Origin: Mesorhizobium sp.
GTDB taxonomy: Bacteria; Pseudomonadota; Alphaproteobacteria; Rhizobiales; Rhizobiaceae
NCBI GenBank assembly: GCA_022833215.1
Contig: JAIPUZ010000126.1
Span: 1-64,000, forward strand
Direction of reading: 5' to 3'
Length of the DNA stretch: 64,000 nt
The position numbers and the translations under genes are program-made. A model generated the notes under the pieces. That model worked only from the letters and a program-made list of their open reading frames with translations, did no database searches and was not told the DNA's origin. Below, one piece after another: positions 18,369-28,232 of this stretch. Numbering within the stretch: the first letter of the stretch is position 1; each line of letters starts with the position of its first letter.

Positions 18369-18618
18369 CGTCATAGCCTTCCCCGCGGGCCAGCCGGTCA
18401 AGCTCGTTGCCGAAGAGCGCCTGGTGTTCCTTCGGCATCTCGGCGGCACGGTAGGCGCCGCGCGGATCGGCGCCGGTGCGCATGCGCTCGTAGTGGGTAT
18501 AGCTCATCAGCACGAAACGGGGCTTCTTGTGCTTGGTGAGCACGACGGGTTCCCGGCTAGCGGCGTCGGTGACGTCGCCGACCTGCTTGTTGAGATCGCC
18601 GGTCGTGAACTGTCGCAT
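18358..18618 (-). CDS. Phd/YefM-type antitoxin
   Basis: The 86-residue protein reads MRQFTTGDLNKQVGDVTDAA and REPVVLTKHKKPRFVLMSYTHYERM, the typical Phd/YefM N-terminal DNA-binding fold. An acidic tail (ELDRLARGEGYDDEP) probably wraps the toxin. It lies directly upstream of and overlaps the PemK-like toxin gene, a standard antitoxin-first operon. Autoregulation through its own promoter is expected. Together they would stabilise the element after loss. Confidence 0.85.
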   Translation of the reverse strand: MRQFTTGDLNKQVGDVTDAASREPVVLTKHKKPRFVLMSYTHYERMRTGADPRGAYRAAEMPKEHQALFGNELDRLARGEGYDDEP

Positions 18619-18681
18619 GGCTGTGCTCCTTGTCGATCTCCATAATATCTGGATTTTCCCGATTTACAAGAAAAGCGGCGC

Positions 18682-19629
18682 TTACACGCCGCCGCCCTCC
18701 GCCGGCCGCCAGACCGGGATGCCGAGCTTGCGGGCCTTGTCGGCGAGGTTGTCCTGAATGCCACCACCGGGGAAGACGACAACGCCGACGGGCATCGTCT
18801 CCAGCATCGTGTCGTTGCGCTTGAAGGGCGCCGACTTGCGCGAGTGGTTGACGAAGTCCGGCGGGAAGGGAACGACCGTGACGTTACGGGTCGCGGCCCA
18901 TTTGTCGGCGATCAGGTCCGCGCCGGTCCTGGCGCCGCCATGCATGAGGATCATGTCCGCGTGCTTGGCGCGGAGCCGATCCAGCGCGTCCCAGATCAGG
19001 GTGTGATCGTTGAAGTCGAGCCCACCCGACAAGGCGATCCGGGAGCCGGTCGGCACCAGCACTTCGCGCTCGGCGCGCCGGCGTGCGGCGATGAACTCGC
19101 GGGAGTCGATGACCGCTGCGGTGAGATTGGCGTGGTTGACCTTCGAGCCGGAGCGCGGCCGCCAGCTGGAGCCGGTATGGGCTTCGAACAGGTCCGCCGC
19201 CTCGTCGCGCAGGAACTCGAAGGCGTTGCGGCGCTCGACCATGGTGATGCCCTCGGCCGTCAGGCGTTCGAGCTCGACGGACTTCACCTCCGAGCCGTCC
19301 TGCTCCTTCTGGCTGATGCGCTGGGCCACCTCGTTGCGGTCGAGCTCGCGCTGCACACGGTCGACGCCCCGGTGGAAGAGGTTGACGGCGCCCCACAGCA
19401 CGTCTTCGAGGTCGGGCTCGAGCCGCGTATCAGCGAAGCTGCCGGCGAGGGTATCGAAGACGTCGGCCAGCGCGGCGCGGAGCGTGTGCTCGTCGGGCAG
19501 CGGGCGTGGGTCCGGCTCGTCCGCGAAGGGGCGATGACCGTAAAGCTGCAGCTCGTGGATGACGCGTTCGGTCGGGGAGGATGTGTGGTGCGGCTCGTAG
19601 GCGGCGTCGGGGATTGTGATCTGGTCCAT
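18682..19629 (-). CDS. DUF2493 (SLOG-like nucleotide-binding) protein
   Basis: The 315-residue protein has a helical N-terminal half (to ~190). A C-terminal DUF2493 domain follows: RIALSGGLDFNDHTLIWDAL, then MILMHGGARTGADLIADKWA, and VVFPGGGIQDNLADKARKLG. The GG-rich turns match the Rossmann-like SLOG/LOG family, which bind nucleotide-derived ligands. It is a frequent neighbour of Toprim and methylase/helicase genes on rhizobial plasmids. Substrate and role are unknown. The start has GGAGA upstream, and a GC-rich leader of ~250 bases precedes it. Confidence 0.82.
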   Translation of the reverse strand: MDQITIPDAAYEPHHTSSPTERVIHELQLYGHRPFADEPDPRPLPDEHTLRAALADVFDTLAGSFADTRLEPDLEDVLWGAVNLFHRGVDRVQRELDRNEVAQRISQKEQDGSEVKSVELERLTAEGITMVERRNAFEFLRDEAADLFEAHTGSSWRPRSGSKVNHANLTAAVIDSREFIAARRRAEREVLVPTGSRIALSGGLDFNDHTLIWDALDRLRAKHADMILMHGGARTGADLIADKWAATRNVTVVPFPPDFVNHSRKSAPFKRNDTMLETMPVGVVVFPGGGIQDNLADKARKLGIPVWRPAEGGGV

Positions 19630-19887
19630 GGTCGGTCTCCGTCGGTTGGGGCCGCGCCTCTCGCGGCCTGACGGCGACCCCAGACCACACCCCGGACGTC
19701 CGGAGCCGCGCGCCCCGCGCGCGGACCAGCGCAGCGCCGGGCGGCTTCAGCCGCCGAAGGCCAGGCCGGGGTGTGGTAGGGGTCGCTCTCTCGGCAGGCC
19801 GTGGGCGCGGCTCTCACCGCCAGACCGGAACCATGGCCGCCCGCACCCGACGCCGTCCCGCCGGCTCCCGCTTCCCTTCCCGGCCCG

Positions 19888-20922
19888 TCAGCCGGGGAGC
19901 AGGAAGCGGTCGGCGTCCGCGGCAACGAGCTGGGGCCGCAGCCAGTCGGAGAGCCGCTCTGGACCGAGCCGGCGCAGGTCTTCATTGAAATCCCCGAGCA
20001 TCGGCGCGAGTGCGAGCACGAGCAGGCCGGCTTCGCGGGCGCGGCGGCCGAGACGCTCGATGCCGTGGCGGCCGGCCGCGTCGGCGTCGGCCGCGATATA
20101 GAGGCGTTCGCAGCCGTCCGGGAGCATCAGGGCGGCGAGATGATTGGCCGAAGTCGCCGCGATCGACGGCAGTCCGGGCATCACCGTCACGAGCGACAGC
20201 ATGGTTTCGAGGCCCTCGCCGGCGGCGAGGACCGGGACGGGGATGCCCTGCGTGAAGCCGAAGCGGACGCCGTTGCCGAGAAGCGACCCCATCGAGCGCC
20301 GCGGATCCTCGACCGGTGCCTTGCCGGTGCCGTGCGGATCGAGCCAGGTGCGATGCACGCCGGTGATCGCGCCGTCGGGTGCGGTGATCGCGGCGAGCAG
20401 CGCCGGGAAGGTGCGCGTCGCGCCGGTGCGGAGGTCGCGATAATAGCAGCCGGGATGGAAGCGCAGGGCCAGTTCGCGCGGACCGCAGAGAATGCCGCGC
20501 TCGCGCAGATAGCGATCGGCAGGCGTGCCGCGCAACGGCTGGCCCATGGCGAAGAGACGGCGCGCCGCATCGGGACGTCGGGGCGTGCCGCCGGATGGTT
20601 GGCGGCCCGCGTTCCGCGATCGCTCCGGTTCGGGCAAGGCGAGGAAGCGACGGGCCTCCTCGGCGATGGCGCGAAATTCGGTCAGGCCGCGCGCGCCGGC
20701 AATGAGGTCGAGCAGGTCGCCGAACTCATCGGGCCGGGCCGCGTCCTGCCAGCGGCCGACGCGGTCGCCCTTCACCCGGACATAGAGGGAGCGGCCCGGC
20801 GAGTTCGCCAGATCGCCGACGATCCAGTAGCTGCCGGCGAGGTGCCCTGCGGGCAGATAGTGGCGGCAGACCGCCTCGGCGTGCTCTGCGAGCCGGGCGG
20901 CCAGATCGGATGCGGATTGCAT
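19888..20922 (-). CDS. Toprim-domain, primase-like protein
   Basis: The 344-residue protein has an N-terminal part with FGDLLDLIAGARGLTEF and FHPGCYYRD, common in phage and plasmid primase-like proteins. A Toprim domain follows, with the Glu in LAAGEGLETMLSL and the DxD in LYIAADADAAGRHG. Toprim domains bind two metal ions and occur in primases and topoisomerases. It lies 13 bases downstream of the methylase/helicase gene with a GGGAGG ribosome-binding site, so the two are cotranscribed. It could prime or repair incoming single-stranded DNA, but that is inferred. Confidence 0.8.
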   Translation of the reverse strand: MQSASDLAARLAEHAEAVCRHYLPAGHLAGSYWIVGDLANSPGRSLYVRVKGDRVGRWQDAARPDEFGDLLDLIAGARGLTEFRAIAEEARRFLALPEPERSRNAGRQPSGGTPRRPDAARRLFAMGQPLRGTPADRYLRERGILCGPRELALRFHPGCYYRDLRTGATRTFPALLAAITAPDGAITGVHRTWLDPHGTGKAPVEDPRRSMGSLLGNGVRFGFTQGIPVPVLAAGEGLETMLSLVTVMPGLPSIAATSANHLAALMLPDGCERLYIAADADAAGRHGIERLGRRAREAGLLVLALAPMLGDFNEDLRRLGPERLSDWLRPQLVAADADRFLLPG

Positions 20923-20935
20923 GGATCGGCCTCCC

Positions 20936-23900
20936 TCACGCGCGCCCGGCCGTCGCCACCAGCCGGTGCCGCTCCATGAGCCGGGCGAGGATGGCGGGAC
21001 CCTCGGCCGAGCGCGGGATGAAGAAGCGCGTCTTCCAGGAGATCATCTCGGAGAAGAGGCCAATCGACTTGAGCCAGGCGGTCATTCCCGGCGTGAAGCC
21101 AGAGAGCTCGACACGGTAGTCCGACATGATGCGCACGCGCCGCAGCATGAGGCCTCCGGCCAGTTCGACCACGGCGCTGCCGGTCACCAGCATGTCCCAG
21201 ACCTGGTCGGGTCCGACCATGACAGCCTGATCGATGCCGAGATTGCGGCTGAGCGCAGAGAGATGCGCCGGGGCGATCGTGCGCCCGATAATGCGCTCGC
21301 CGTCATCTGTCTGGAGTCGGTAGACCCGCCCGAACTCGTCCGGCAGGTGTTTCCAGATGGGTAAGAGCAAGCCGGTGACGATGTGGAAGGTCGAGCTGGT
21401 GAACTCCGGCAGACCGGCGATTTCCGCAGTCCAGGCAACGGCGAATTCCGCCTCTTCAGCGCCGCGCCAATAGGATTCTTCGACGTGTCGGGCCTCGACG
21501 CGCATCTCTTCGGTCGGCCGGATCAGATTGACGCGATCCTCGATGCTGCCGTCCTCGAGCATCACCGAGCGGCTCGGCACCATGACAGCGGCACGCTGCG
21601 AGCGGCCATTGACCATGAGCCTGGCGCGGGGGTCGTGACGCACCATCGCAAGGGCCGCTTCCAACGTGGTTGGGCGCGCGCGGCGGCGGGATTCGATGGT
21701 CAGCAGATGCGAGGTCGCGCCGGTCCGGGCATGTGTGTAGATCAGCCTGCGCTCGGTGACGCGCATCGAATCCGCGGTGATGGTCTCGACGCCGACATCG
21801 TAGATCCCGGCGGCAATCGCGCCTTCCACCCGCCGGGCCAGCAGCGCCTCGAACGCCTCGAAGATCAGGTTCTGCATGGCGATGCGCAAAGCCAGCAGCC
21901 GGTTGAGGAAGGTGGTCATGGGCGGCAACTCGTCGCGCAGGCCACCCTCCTCGGTGGTCAGCGACAGGCCGGTGGTCGTCTCGAAGGTCTCGAGCGAGCA
22001 ACCCTCGATCTTGCCCTCCACGATCAGCCGGTAGAGCTGGCGCAGCGCATCGCGGGCATAGCGGGATTCCAGATTGTCTTCGGGCCGGAAAAGGTTCTGC
22101 CCGCCCGTCTGCCGCTGGCCGCGGGTGATTGCGCCGAGGGAATCGAGACGCCGTGCAATGGTGGAGAGAAACCGGCGTTCGGCTTTCACATTGGTGGTGA
22201 TCAGACGAAACAGCGGCTCGATGACCTGGAATGTCCTGTGGCTGCGGCCGAGGCCCTGTAGGGCAACGTCGGCCTTGAAACCGGCCTCGGCGACATTGTG
22301 GATTCGACGGCGGTGGTTCTTGGCCGCGCGATCCGCGTGGAACGATCGTCCGGTGCCGCCCGCTTCCGAGAAGGTGAGTATTCTCTTGTCATCGTCCATG
22401 AAGGCGCGGGCTTCATCGAGATTGGCAGAGCCCGGCCGGTTTTCGACGGCAAAGCGGTCGATGCCGCTGCCATCGCGCCGGCGCACGATGCGCCGGGAGC
22501 GACCCGTGATCTCGGCGACCGCCGCGGTGCCGAAATGGTGGATGATCTGGTCGAGTGCGGTCGGGACGGCGGGCAGGCTGCCCAGGCGTTCCATCAGGCG
22601 GTCGCGTCGCGCAATGGCCTCCCGGCACTGAACGGGATTGCCATCCGTATCGTGGACGGGACGGGAGAGGAGCTTGCCCTCGCCATCGGAATATTCCTCG
22701 TAGAGCTGGGTCGGGAAAGAGTTCATCAAATAGGAGAGTACATACTCACGAGGCGTCACATCCACCTGGATGTCGTTCCACTCTTCCGTGGGGATCTCCG
22801 CCAGCCGGCGCTCGGTCAGCGCCTCGCCGGTCGAGACCAGTTGGATGATGGCGGCGTGCCCTGCCTCAAGATCATTGCCGATCGCGGCGATGAGGCTCGG
22901 CGTCTTCATCGAGGTCAGCAGGTGATTGAAAAATCTTTGCTTGGCAGATTCGAAGGCCGAGCGAGCCGCCGACTTGGCCTGCCGGTTGAGCGTGCCGCTC
23001 CTACCGGTGATGTTGGACGCCTCCATGGCTGCCGAGAGGTTGTTGTGGATGACCTGGAAGGCGTCGGCGTAGCTGTCGTAGATGCGCGTCTGCTCTTCGG
23101 TCAGTTCATGCTCGAGCACTTCATATTCGACGCCGTCATAGGAGAGCGAGCGGGCCGCGCTCAGCCCCAGCGACTTGAGATCGCGGGCCAGCACCTCCAT
23201 GGCGGCGACGCCGCCATTCTCGATCGCGGCGACGAACTCGGCGCGGGTGGCGAAGGGGAAATCGCCGCCGCCCCAGAGACCGAGGCGCTGTGCGTAGCAG
23301 AGATCGTCGATCTCGGTGGCGCCGGTCGCCGAACCGTAGACGACGCGCGCATCGGGTAAGGCGTGCTGGAGGCGCAGTCCCGCCCTGCCCTGCTGGGATG
23401 CGGCGACCTGGCCGCGCTCGGACTTGCCGCCGACGGCATTTGCCATGGCATGCGCTTCGTCGAAGACCATGACGCCCTCGAACTCGCTTCCCAGCCAGTC
23501 GATGATCTGCTGGACGCGGGACGCCTTGCCCTCGCGTTCGTCGGAGCGCAACGTCGCATAGGTGCAGAACAGGATTCCCTCATTGAGGACGATGGGTTTA
23601 CCCTGCTTGAAGCGGGACAATGGCTGGATCAGGAGCTTTTCCTGCCCGAGAGCGGACCAGTCGCGTTGCGCGTCCTCGATCAGCTCGGCCGAGCGCGACA
23701 GCCACAGGTGCCGGCGTCGCCCCTGGCACCAATTGTCGAGGATGATGCCGGCGATCTGGCGGCCCTTGCCGACCCCGGTGCCGTCGCCGAGATACCAGCC
23801 CTGGCGGAAACGGACCGTATCGGCGGTGTCGTCACTAGCCAGATGCACGACGTCCCAGCTTTTGTCGACGCTCCAGCGGCCAGGCAGGTGCTGCGCGTGG

Positions 23901-25360
23901 GCTTCGCCAGCATAGATCACGCTTTCGAGCTGGGCATCCGAGAGGAGCCCTTCCCTGACGACACGTTCGGGCAGCACAGGCCGATAGGCCGGCAGCGGCG
24001 GCGCGACTGAGGCCATGGCGGCCGATTGCACGAGACTCGACGGATGCGGCTGTGCGCCGGCAATCTCGATCGCCTGGACCGCATAGGGTTCGTAGATGCC
24101 GTCGCTGAGCGTGGTTTCGGTCGCCGCGATCGCGTCGTGCGGAGAATAGGTCAGCGGCACCGCCACGATGTCATCCTGAACTGCGCGGGCGGGGCGGGCG
24201 CGGGGCCGGGACAGCGTCTTGCCCGAAGCGATCGCGGCCGGGCGCATCGCCGCGCCGGCCTTGTTGGCGGTGATTTTCGCGGTGACGGCGCGCGCGATGC
24301 CGTTCGAGATGGCCCCGATGGAATTGGCCGCCGTCGACGGCGAGCGCGGCGGAACCTCCATGATCCAGTCGAGCAGGGTTTCCAGATCCGGGGCGAGGCC
24401 GCGCGAGGCGACAAGCTGGGCCGGATCGGAAGCGGGGACCTTGTCGAGGACGGTGAGCCTGGTTTCGACCGTCGTGCCGTGCCTGGCATAGACCCGTCCG
24501 GAGATCGCAGCACTGAAGGCGACGCGGCCTTCGGCCTGCAGCTGCTTGAAGCCGGTACGCCAGCTCGGACTGTCGGGGGAGAGATTGGCCCCGGTAATGG
24601 TGACCAGGCGGCCGCCCGGGGCGAGGCGGGCAAAAGCCGAGGTAAGGTGCCGCCATGCGGCGTCGGTTACGCGGCCTTCAACATGCGCGCCCACCGAAAA
24701 GGGCGGGTTCATCACGACGACAGTCGGCCGGATCGCCGCGTCGAGCCAATCGTGGATATGGGCGGCATCGAACTGTGTCACCGGCGTATCGGGGAAGAGG
24801 TCCCGTAGCAGTTCGGCGCGGGTCCCGGCATAATCATTGAGGACCAGCCGCGAGCGGGCAATCGCGCCGAAGCAGGCCAGCATGCCGGTGCCGGCGGACG
24901 GCTCCAGCACGATGTCGTCAGCCAGCATGCCGGCGGCCCTCGTAGCCACGAAAGCCAGCGGGAGCGGCGTCGACAATTGCTGAAGGGCCTGACTTTGCTC
25001 GCTGCGCCTTGTGTGCGTGGGCACAAGCCCGGCGACACGGGTGATCATGCCGAGCGCGCCGCGCAGAGTGCCGGACTGAGAGAGGATGGCGGATCCGAAC
25101 CGGCGCAGGAAGAGGATCTGGGCGGCCTCGCAGGCCTCATAGGCGTCCTTCCAGACCCAGTATCCCTCGGCGTCGCTGCCGCCGAAGGCTTCGAGCATCA
25201 CGCCGCGCAACGTGGCGCTGCTGATCGTCTCGCCACGTTCGAGATAGGGGCGCAATGTGTCGGCGGCAGCCAGGATCTGCGCTGCGCGTGAGGCGCCGGG
25301 TGCCGCTTCGGGCTGGGGATCGATGGTCGCGAGCGCGCCGGTCGAGGAAATCGGGGTCAT
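20936..25360 (-). CDS. Giant DNA methyltransferase/strawberry-notch-type helicase fusion
   Basis: This 1474-residue protein has an N-terminal adenine-type methyltransferase with EPSAGTGML (153-161) and NPPFSVGAH (218-226). A helicase core follows, with Walker A GDGTGVGKGRQ (525-535) and Walker B FDEAHAMANAVGGK near 633, typical of strawberry-notch (SNO) ATPases. A C-terminal region contains GRSHRTFQVIEPLFRL, the SNO helicase-C box. Such fusions are widespread on alphaproteobacterial plasmids and may protect or remodel incoming DNA; the function is untested here. Full length with no frame damage. The Toprim gene follows 13 bases later. Confidence 0.88.
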   Translation of the reverse strand: MTPISSTGALATIDPQPEAAPGASRAAQILAAADTLRPYLERGETISSATLRGVMLEAFGGSDAEGYWVWKDAYEACEAAQILFLRRFGSAILSQSGTLRGALGMITRVAGLVPTHTRRSEQSQALQQLSTPLPLAFVATRAAGMLADDIVLEPSAGTGMLACFGAIARSRLVLNDYAGTRAELLRDLFPDTPVTQFDAAHIHDWLDAAIRPTVVVMNPPFSVGAHVEGRVTDAAWRHLTSAFARLAPGGRLVTITGANLSPDSPSWRTGFKQLQAEGRVAFSAAISGRVYARHGTTVETRLTVLDKVPASDPAQLVASRGLAPDLETLLDWIMEVPPRSPSTAANSIGAISNGIARAVTAKITANKAGAAMRPAAIASGKTLSRPRARPARAVQDDIVAVPLTYSPHDAIAATETTLSDGIYEPYAVQAIEIAGAQPHPSSLVQSAAMASVAPPLPAYRPVLPERVVREGLLSDAQLESVIYAGEAHAQHLPGRWSVDKSWDVVHLASDDTADTVRFRQGWYLGDGTGVGKGRQIAGIILDNWCQGRRRHLWLSRSAELIEDAQRDWSALGQEKLLIQPLSRFKQGKPIVLNEGILFCTYATLRSDEREGKASRVQQIIDWLGSEFEGVMVFDEAHAMANAVGGKSERGQVAASQQGRAGLRLQHALPDARVVYGSATGATEIDDLCYAQRLGLWGGGDFPFATRAEFVAAIENGGVAAMEVLARDLKSLGLSAARSLSYDGVEYEVLEHELTEEQTRIYDSYADAFQVIHNNLSAAMEASNITGRSGTLNRQAKSAARSAFESAKQRFFNHLLTSMKTPSLIAAIGNDLEAGHAAIIQLVSTGEALTERRLAEIPTEEWNDIQVDVTPREYVLSYLMNSFPTQLYEEYSDGEGKLLSRPVHDTDGNPVQCREAIARRDRLMERLGSLPAVPTALDQIIHHFGTAAVAEITGRSRRIVRRRDGSGIDRFAVENRPGSANLDEARAFMDDDKRILTFSEAGGTGRSFHADRAAKNHRRRIHNVAEAGFKADVALQGLGRSHRTFQVIEPLFRLITTNVKAERRFLSTIARRLDSLGAITRGQRQTGGQNLFRPEDNLESRYARDALRQLYRLIVEGKIEGCSLETFETTTGLSLTTEEGGLRDELPPMTTFLNRLLALRIAMQNLIFEAFEALLARRVEGAIAAGIYDVGVETITADSMRVTERRLIYTHARTGATSHLLTIESRRRARPTTLEAALAMVRHDPRARLMVNGRSQRAAVMVPSRSVMLEDGSIEDRVNLIRPTEEMRVEARHVEESYWRGAEEAEFAVAWTAEIAGLPEFTSSTFHIVTGLLLPIWKHLPDEFGRVYRLQTDDGERIIGRTIAPAHLSALSRNLGIDQAVMVGPDQVWDMLVTGSAVVELAGGLMLRRVRIMSDYRVELSGFTPGMTAWLKSIGLFSEMISWKTRFFIPRSAEGPAILARLMERHRLVATAGRA

Positions 25361-25531
25361 GGGATGATCCGTGGAGAGCCGATGGAGGGCGGTCCGCGGG
25401 GCGCTCTCTCCTCCGCCGCCGAACCGCCCTCCTCCCGGCCCGCCTCTGGCTCTCGGGCACGAGCCCCGGCTCCCCGGAGCCTCCGCGCGGCATGGGCGGG
25501 CTGGTGACGGAGGCTCCGCCGGGCGGCCGAC

Positions 25532-25565
25532 AAAAAAGAGCGCCCCGACGTCGCGTCGGGGCGCT
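25532..25565 (-). terminator. Rho-independent terminator after the ArdB/KlcA-like gene
   Basis: AGCGCCCCGAC (25539-25549) pairs perfectly with GTCGGGGCGCT (25555-25565) around a 5-base loop. On the minus strand it is followed by six T (25532-25537). It lies 12 bases past the stop of the antirestriction gene, so the methylase/helicase gene needs its own promoter in the following ~170 bases. Confidence 0.85.
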
Positions 25566-25576
25566 GATGAGACGGC

Positions 25577-25999
25577 TCAATCTATGGCCTGGAAGATCTC
25601 CGATGCTTCGGGATGACCGGCCGCGAAGCCGAAGAGGCGGCCATAGCCGTCCGCGAGACGGTTGGACTCGTATTTGAAAGAGAGGTGCGAGAAGGTGAAG
25701 AGCGTCGCGATGATGCCGGCCGCTTCAGCCGTAACCTCGCCCGTATAGTCATTTGTCCTGCAGATGATGCGATAGCGGGGCTTTGACGTCGGCGCGAGAA
25801 AGAGCGGCCTGCCGTCGAACTCGTAGAAGTCCCAGAAGCCGCCGCCATAATCTTCGGGGCTCAGCCATTCCATGAGGCCGTAAAGCGTGTGCTCACCGAT
25901 GAGGAGGAGATTGAGACCGAAGAGGTTGGGCAGAAACTCCGCGCGGCGATGGTCGGGAACAAGACTGGCGGCCAGCGCTGTGGAGTGGGTCGTGGACAT
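25577..25999 (-). CDS. ArdB/KlcA-family antirestriction protein
   Basis: The 140-residue product matches ArdB/KlcA: RRAEFLPNLFGLNLLLIGEH, TLYGLMEWLSPEDYGGGFWD and FYEFDGRPLFLAP, then TNDYTGEVTAEAAGIIATL. These proteins inhibit type I restriction and help plasmids enter new hosts. The ATG at 25999 has GGAGG upstream, and a perfect terminator follows the stop. The long open frame upstream of the start is GC-rich leader sequence without family similarity. Confidence 0.88.
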   Translation of the reverse strand: MSTTHSTALAASLVPDHRRAEFLPNLFGLNLLLIGEHTLYGLMEWLSPEDYGGGFWDFYEFDGRPLFLAPTSKPRYRIICRTNDYTGEVTAEAAGIIATLFTFSHLSFKYESNRLADGYGRLFGFAAGHPEASEIFQAID

Positions 26000-26385
26000 G
26001 AGGTTGTGCCTCCAGAGAGAGGGGAGCGGGCGAGCCGGCGGCCTCTCTCTCAACCGCAGCGGCTCGGCCCAGCCCCGGCCGCCCTCTCTCTTCCGGCCGG
26101 CCCGCTTCTCGCGGACCCGCGGAACGACGTGCCACACCGCAAACCCGTCAGTTTTGATGGGTTGCGCAGGCCGCCTTCGGCGGGGAGGTTCGGCAATTTC
26201 GGTGGAAAAGGTGCGCGATGCGCAGGTTCGAGATCGCCGGTGCTGTTCTCGATGAGACCGATCCGGGTCTTGGGGCGGCTGTCGCCACCGGGTATCGGGA
26301 CCGGGTGCGGCCGCTGTGTCTCTGCCGGCAGATGTTCTCTTGGTTGGTTGGGCTGGGAGGCCAAGAGATGCGCAGGCCTTGCGTC
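26000..26385. other. 386-base leader/intergenic region before the ArdB/KlcA-like gene
   Basis: No gene is seen. The half next to the ArdB-like start is GC-rich with repeated GGCCTCTCTCTC-type runs (purine-rich on the transcribed strand), similar to leaders of other genes in this block. The far half, after the DUF4262 stop, is less biased and could hold a terminator and promoter, but I could not define either. Confidence 0.4.
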
Positions 26386-26820
26386 TCATGGGCGTTCGAC
26401 GTCGTAGCGCGGATCACATCCGTCCTCTCCAGCAAACTTGCCGTTCTCGTCGCAGACCATGACCTGGAGCACACCATAGGTGTCGTGTCCGAAATACTGG
26501 CCGGCCTGTATGGTGTAACGGGCGCGCGCGGCCGGACCCGCGATCCGGATCTTGACCGGCACGGACCATCCGATGTCCACGAGACCCAGCGGGAGTGGGC
26601 GACCGTCTTCCCGCATCTTCGCACCGAGATCGTTGAGCAGTGCTGCGCTGATATGAAACGGAAAATCGCCGATCAGCAGAAGCTCGGGCAGGCCGTGCTC
26701 GGCATTGCCGACCGTATAGGTGAATCCGGAGGTTTCGGCATCGCCGAACACCTGGAACAGGTGCTGGCCGAAGGCTTCGATGTTCTGCCTTACCTGGCGC
26801 ATCTTGCCGGGCGGTATCAT
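26386..26820 (-). CDS. DUF4262 family protein
   Basis: The 144-residue protein contains GFTYTVGNAEHGLPELLLIG and FHISAALLNDLG, followed by a C-terminal YFGHDTYGVLQVMVCDENG. These are the hallmarks of DUF4262, common on rhizobial plasmids and in some phages. No catalytic motif is known to me. Its start overlaps the DUF1419 stop by ATGA, so the two are expressed together. A role in element maintenance is only a guess from context. Confidence 0.78.
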   Translation of the reverse strand: MIPPGKMRQVRQNIEAFGQHLFQVFGDAETSGFTYTVGNAEHGLPELLLIGDFPFHISAALLNDLGAKMREDGRPLPLGLVDIGWSVPVKIRIAGPAARARYTIQAGQYFGHDTYGVLQVMVCDENGKFAGEDGCDPRYDVERP

Positions 26821-27416
26821 CGCTCCCCTCCCTTCGAGAAGGGCCGGAGAAGATCGATAATCTCGCTGTCGGTGAGATCCTCGAGCGGCTTTGTGACGGG
26901 GCCGTCGGTCCCATCGCGCAGGGTGATGGTGCGTCTGCCCTGCTGTTCCGGCACCCGGGCCGAAGCATCGCTGCCTTCGTCAATACCCTTGCCCTCCTCA
27001 GGCATGAGGAGCCAGATGGCCTCGAGCTTTTCCGCGCGCGTCATGCTGTCGAAGGCATGCCACTCGAAAGCGATGATGGCGGCTCGCATGCGATCGGGCG
27101 CGAACCGGTCGGACAGGTCACAGAAGCCGTGGAACCAGCGGCGCCGGCCGTGGATGGTGATCTCGAAGAAGACTGAGGTGACGTTGCCGGCTTTGAACTC
27201 GGACATGCCGAATATACCGGTGCGCATAAACAGCGGCGGCAGAATATCGAGCATGAAGGTATAGTCGGCCTGGGTGATCTCGAACCACTCCCCGGCATAG
27301 GCACTGCCGTCAATGCGTTGTTCGATCGGCAGGTCGACGCCGTGATTGAGGAGGGCGTACATGGTCTCCCTCGTGGCGACGCCCTGACGGATTTTTCGGA
27401 ACGGTTTCGCTGACAT
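26817..27416 (-). CDS. DUF1419 family protein
   Basis: The 199-residue protein contains EWFEITQADYTFMLDILPPL, FMRTGIFGMSEF and RRRWFHGFCDLSDRF, the core of DUF1419 proteins on rhizobial plasmids. A low-complexity acidic tail extends it by ~60 residues. The start is MSAKPFRKIRQGVATRE at 27416. It is the first gene of a two-gene unit with DUF4262. Function is unknown. Confidence 0.75.
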   Translation of the reverse strand: MSAKPFRKIRQGVATRETMYALLNHGVDLPIEQRIDGSAYAGEWFEITQADYTFMLDILPPLFMRTGIFGMSEFKAGNVTSVFFEITIHGRRRWFHGFCDLSDRFAPDRMRAAIIAFEWHAFDSMTRAEKLEAIWLLMPEEGKGIDEGSDASARVPEQQGRRTITLRDGTDGPVTKPLEDLTDSEIIDLLRPFSKGGER

Positions 27417-27546
27417 GACAAAACTCCTGAACGACCGCGCGCGCCGGAGGCGGGAGGCGCATCCGGATTGGCGGCGTGGGTTGGAAATGAGTGAGTGGTT
27501 GCGGAGGTAAGCCGAGCAGTTCGTTTGAAAATTGCCGGCCCGCTAC

Positions 27547-28161
27547 CTATCGGGCGGCCCGACCGTTTCGGTCGCCGGTTGCGGTCGAGGGGTGTTCGCG
27601 GACCCAATCGAGGACGTCTTGGGTCGTGAGGCGCCAGGGCCGCTGGCGATCCAGCGGGAGGATCATGGCGTCCTTGAACGCCTGATAGAAGTCCAGGGCG
27701 CGCTCGTCCGAGTTGAGCGTGTGGCAGAGGATGGCAAGCGCAAGCTGCGCCGGTCCCGAACCGCTATAGCCCCAGGCGAAGCCCGTCGGGCTGTGGTTGC
27801 GCAGATCAAGGCGCGGGTCGAGGGCACGCGCTGTGCCGGTCTGGTCGACGACATGAACACGGAAATCCTCGGGGTCGCCGCAATAGGCAAAACCGTAATC
27901 GACAGGCAACGGACGTTCGGCGACAGGTGTGGCGGGCGCAGGGTCGTTGACCGTAAAGACCACCGTGTCGCCATTGACATGGTGGGGTGCAGCGCCCGAG
28001 AGAAGCTGGTGTGCCGCGTGGTCGGGAACGCCGGGCCAGCCATCGACGATGACGCGGCGCAGCACGGCGCGATCCCGCTTGAAATGATAGCCATTGATGG
28101 CCCATGCGACGACGCCGGGCGCGTGGACAAGCTCGTTCGACCCGAGCCGGTAGATCGGCAT
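27547..28161 (-). CDS. DUF6166-like protein
   Basis: The 204-residue protein starts PIYRLGSNELVHAPG and carries GFAWGYSGSGPAQLALAILC near residue 150, a box shared with DUF6166 proteins. Its middle part has FKRDRAVLRRVIVDG and VVFTVNDPAP. I chose ATG 28161 because GGAGG lies just before it; the longer frame starts inside the neighbouring gene end. Role unknown; it is a regular member of this accessory block in related plasmids. Confidence 0.65.
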   Translation of the reverse strand: MPIYRLGSNELVHAPGVVAWAINGYHFKRDRAVLRRVIVDGWPGVPDHAAHQLLSGAAPHHVNGDTVVFTVNDPAPATPVAERPLPVDYGFAYCGDPEDFRVHVVDQTGTARALDPRLDLRNHSPTGFAWGYSGSGPAQLALAILCHTLNSDERALDFYQAFKDAMILPLDRQRPWRLTTQDVLDWVREHPSTATGDRNGRAAR

Positions 28162-28197
28162 GGCGACCTCCATCGCAATCTGGAATGGGGAAGGAAA

Positions 28198-28216
28198 GCC
28201 CGGCAACGGACCGGGC
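28198..28216 (-). terminator. Short GC hairpin after the 28233-28622 gene
   Basis: GCCCGG and CCGGGC form a 6-bp stem with a 7-base loop, 17 bases past the upstream gene stop on the minus strand, and TTTCC follows. It lies in the leader of the DUF6166-like gene and is probably a weak terminator. Confidence 0.5.
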
Positions 28217-28232
28217 TCTTTGACGGATCGGT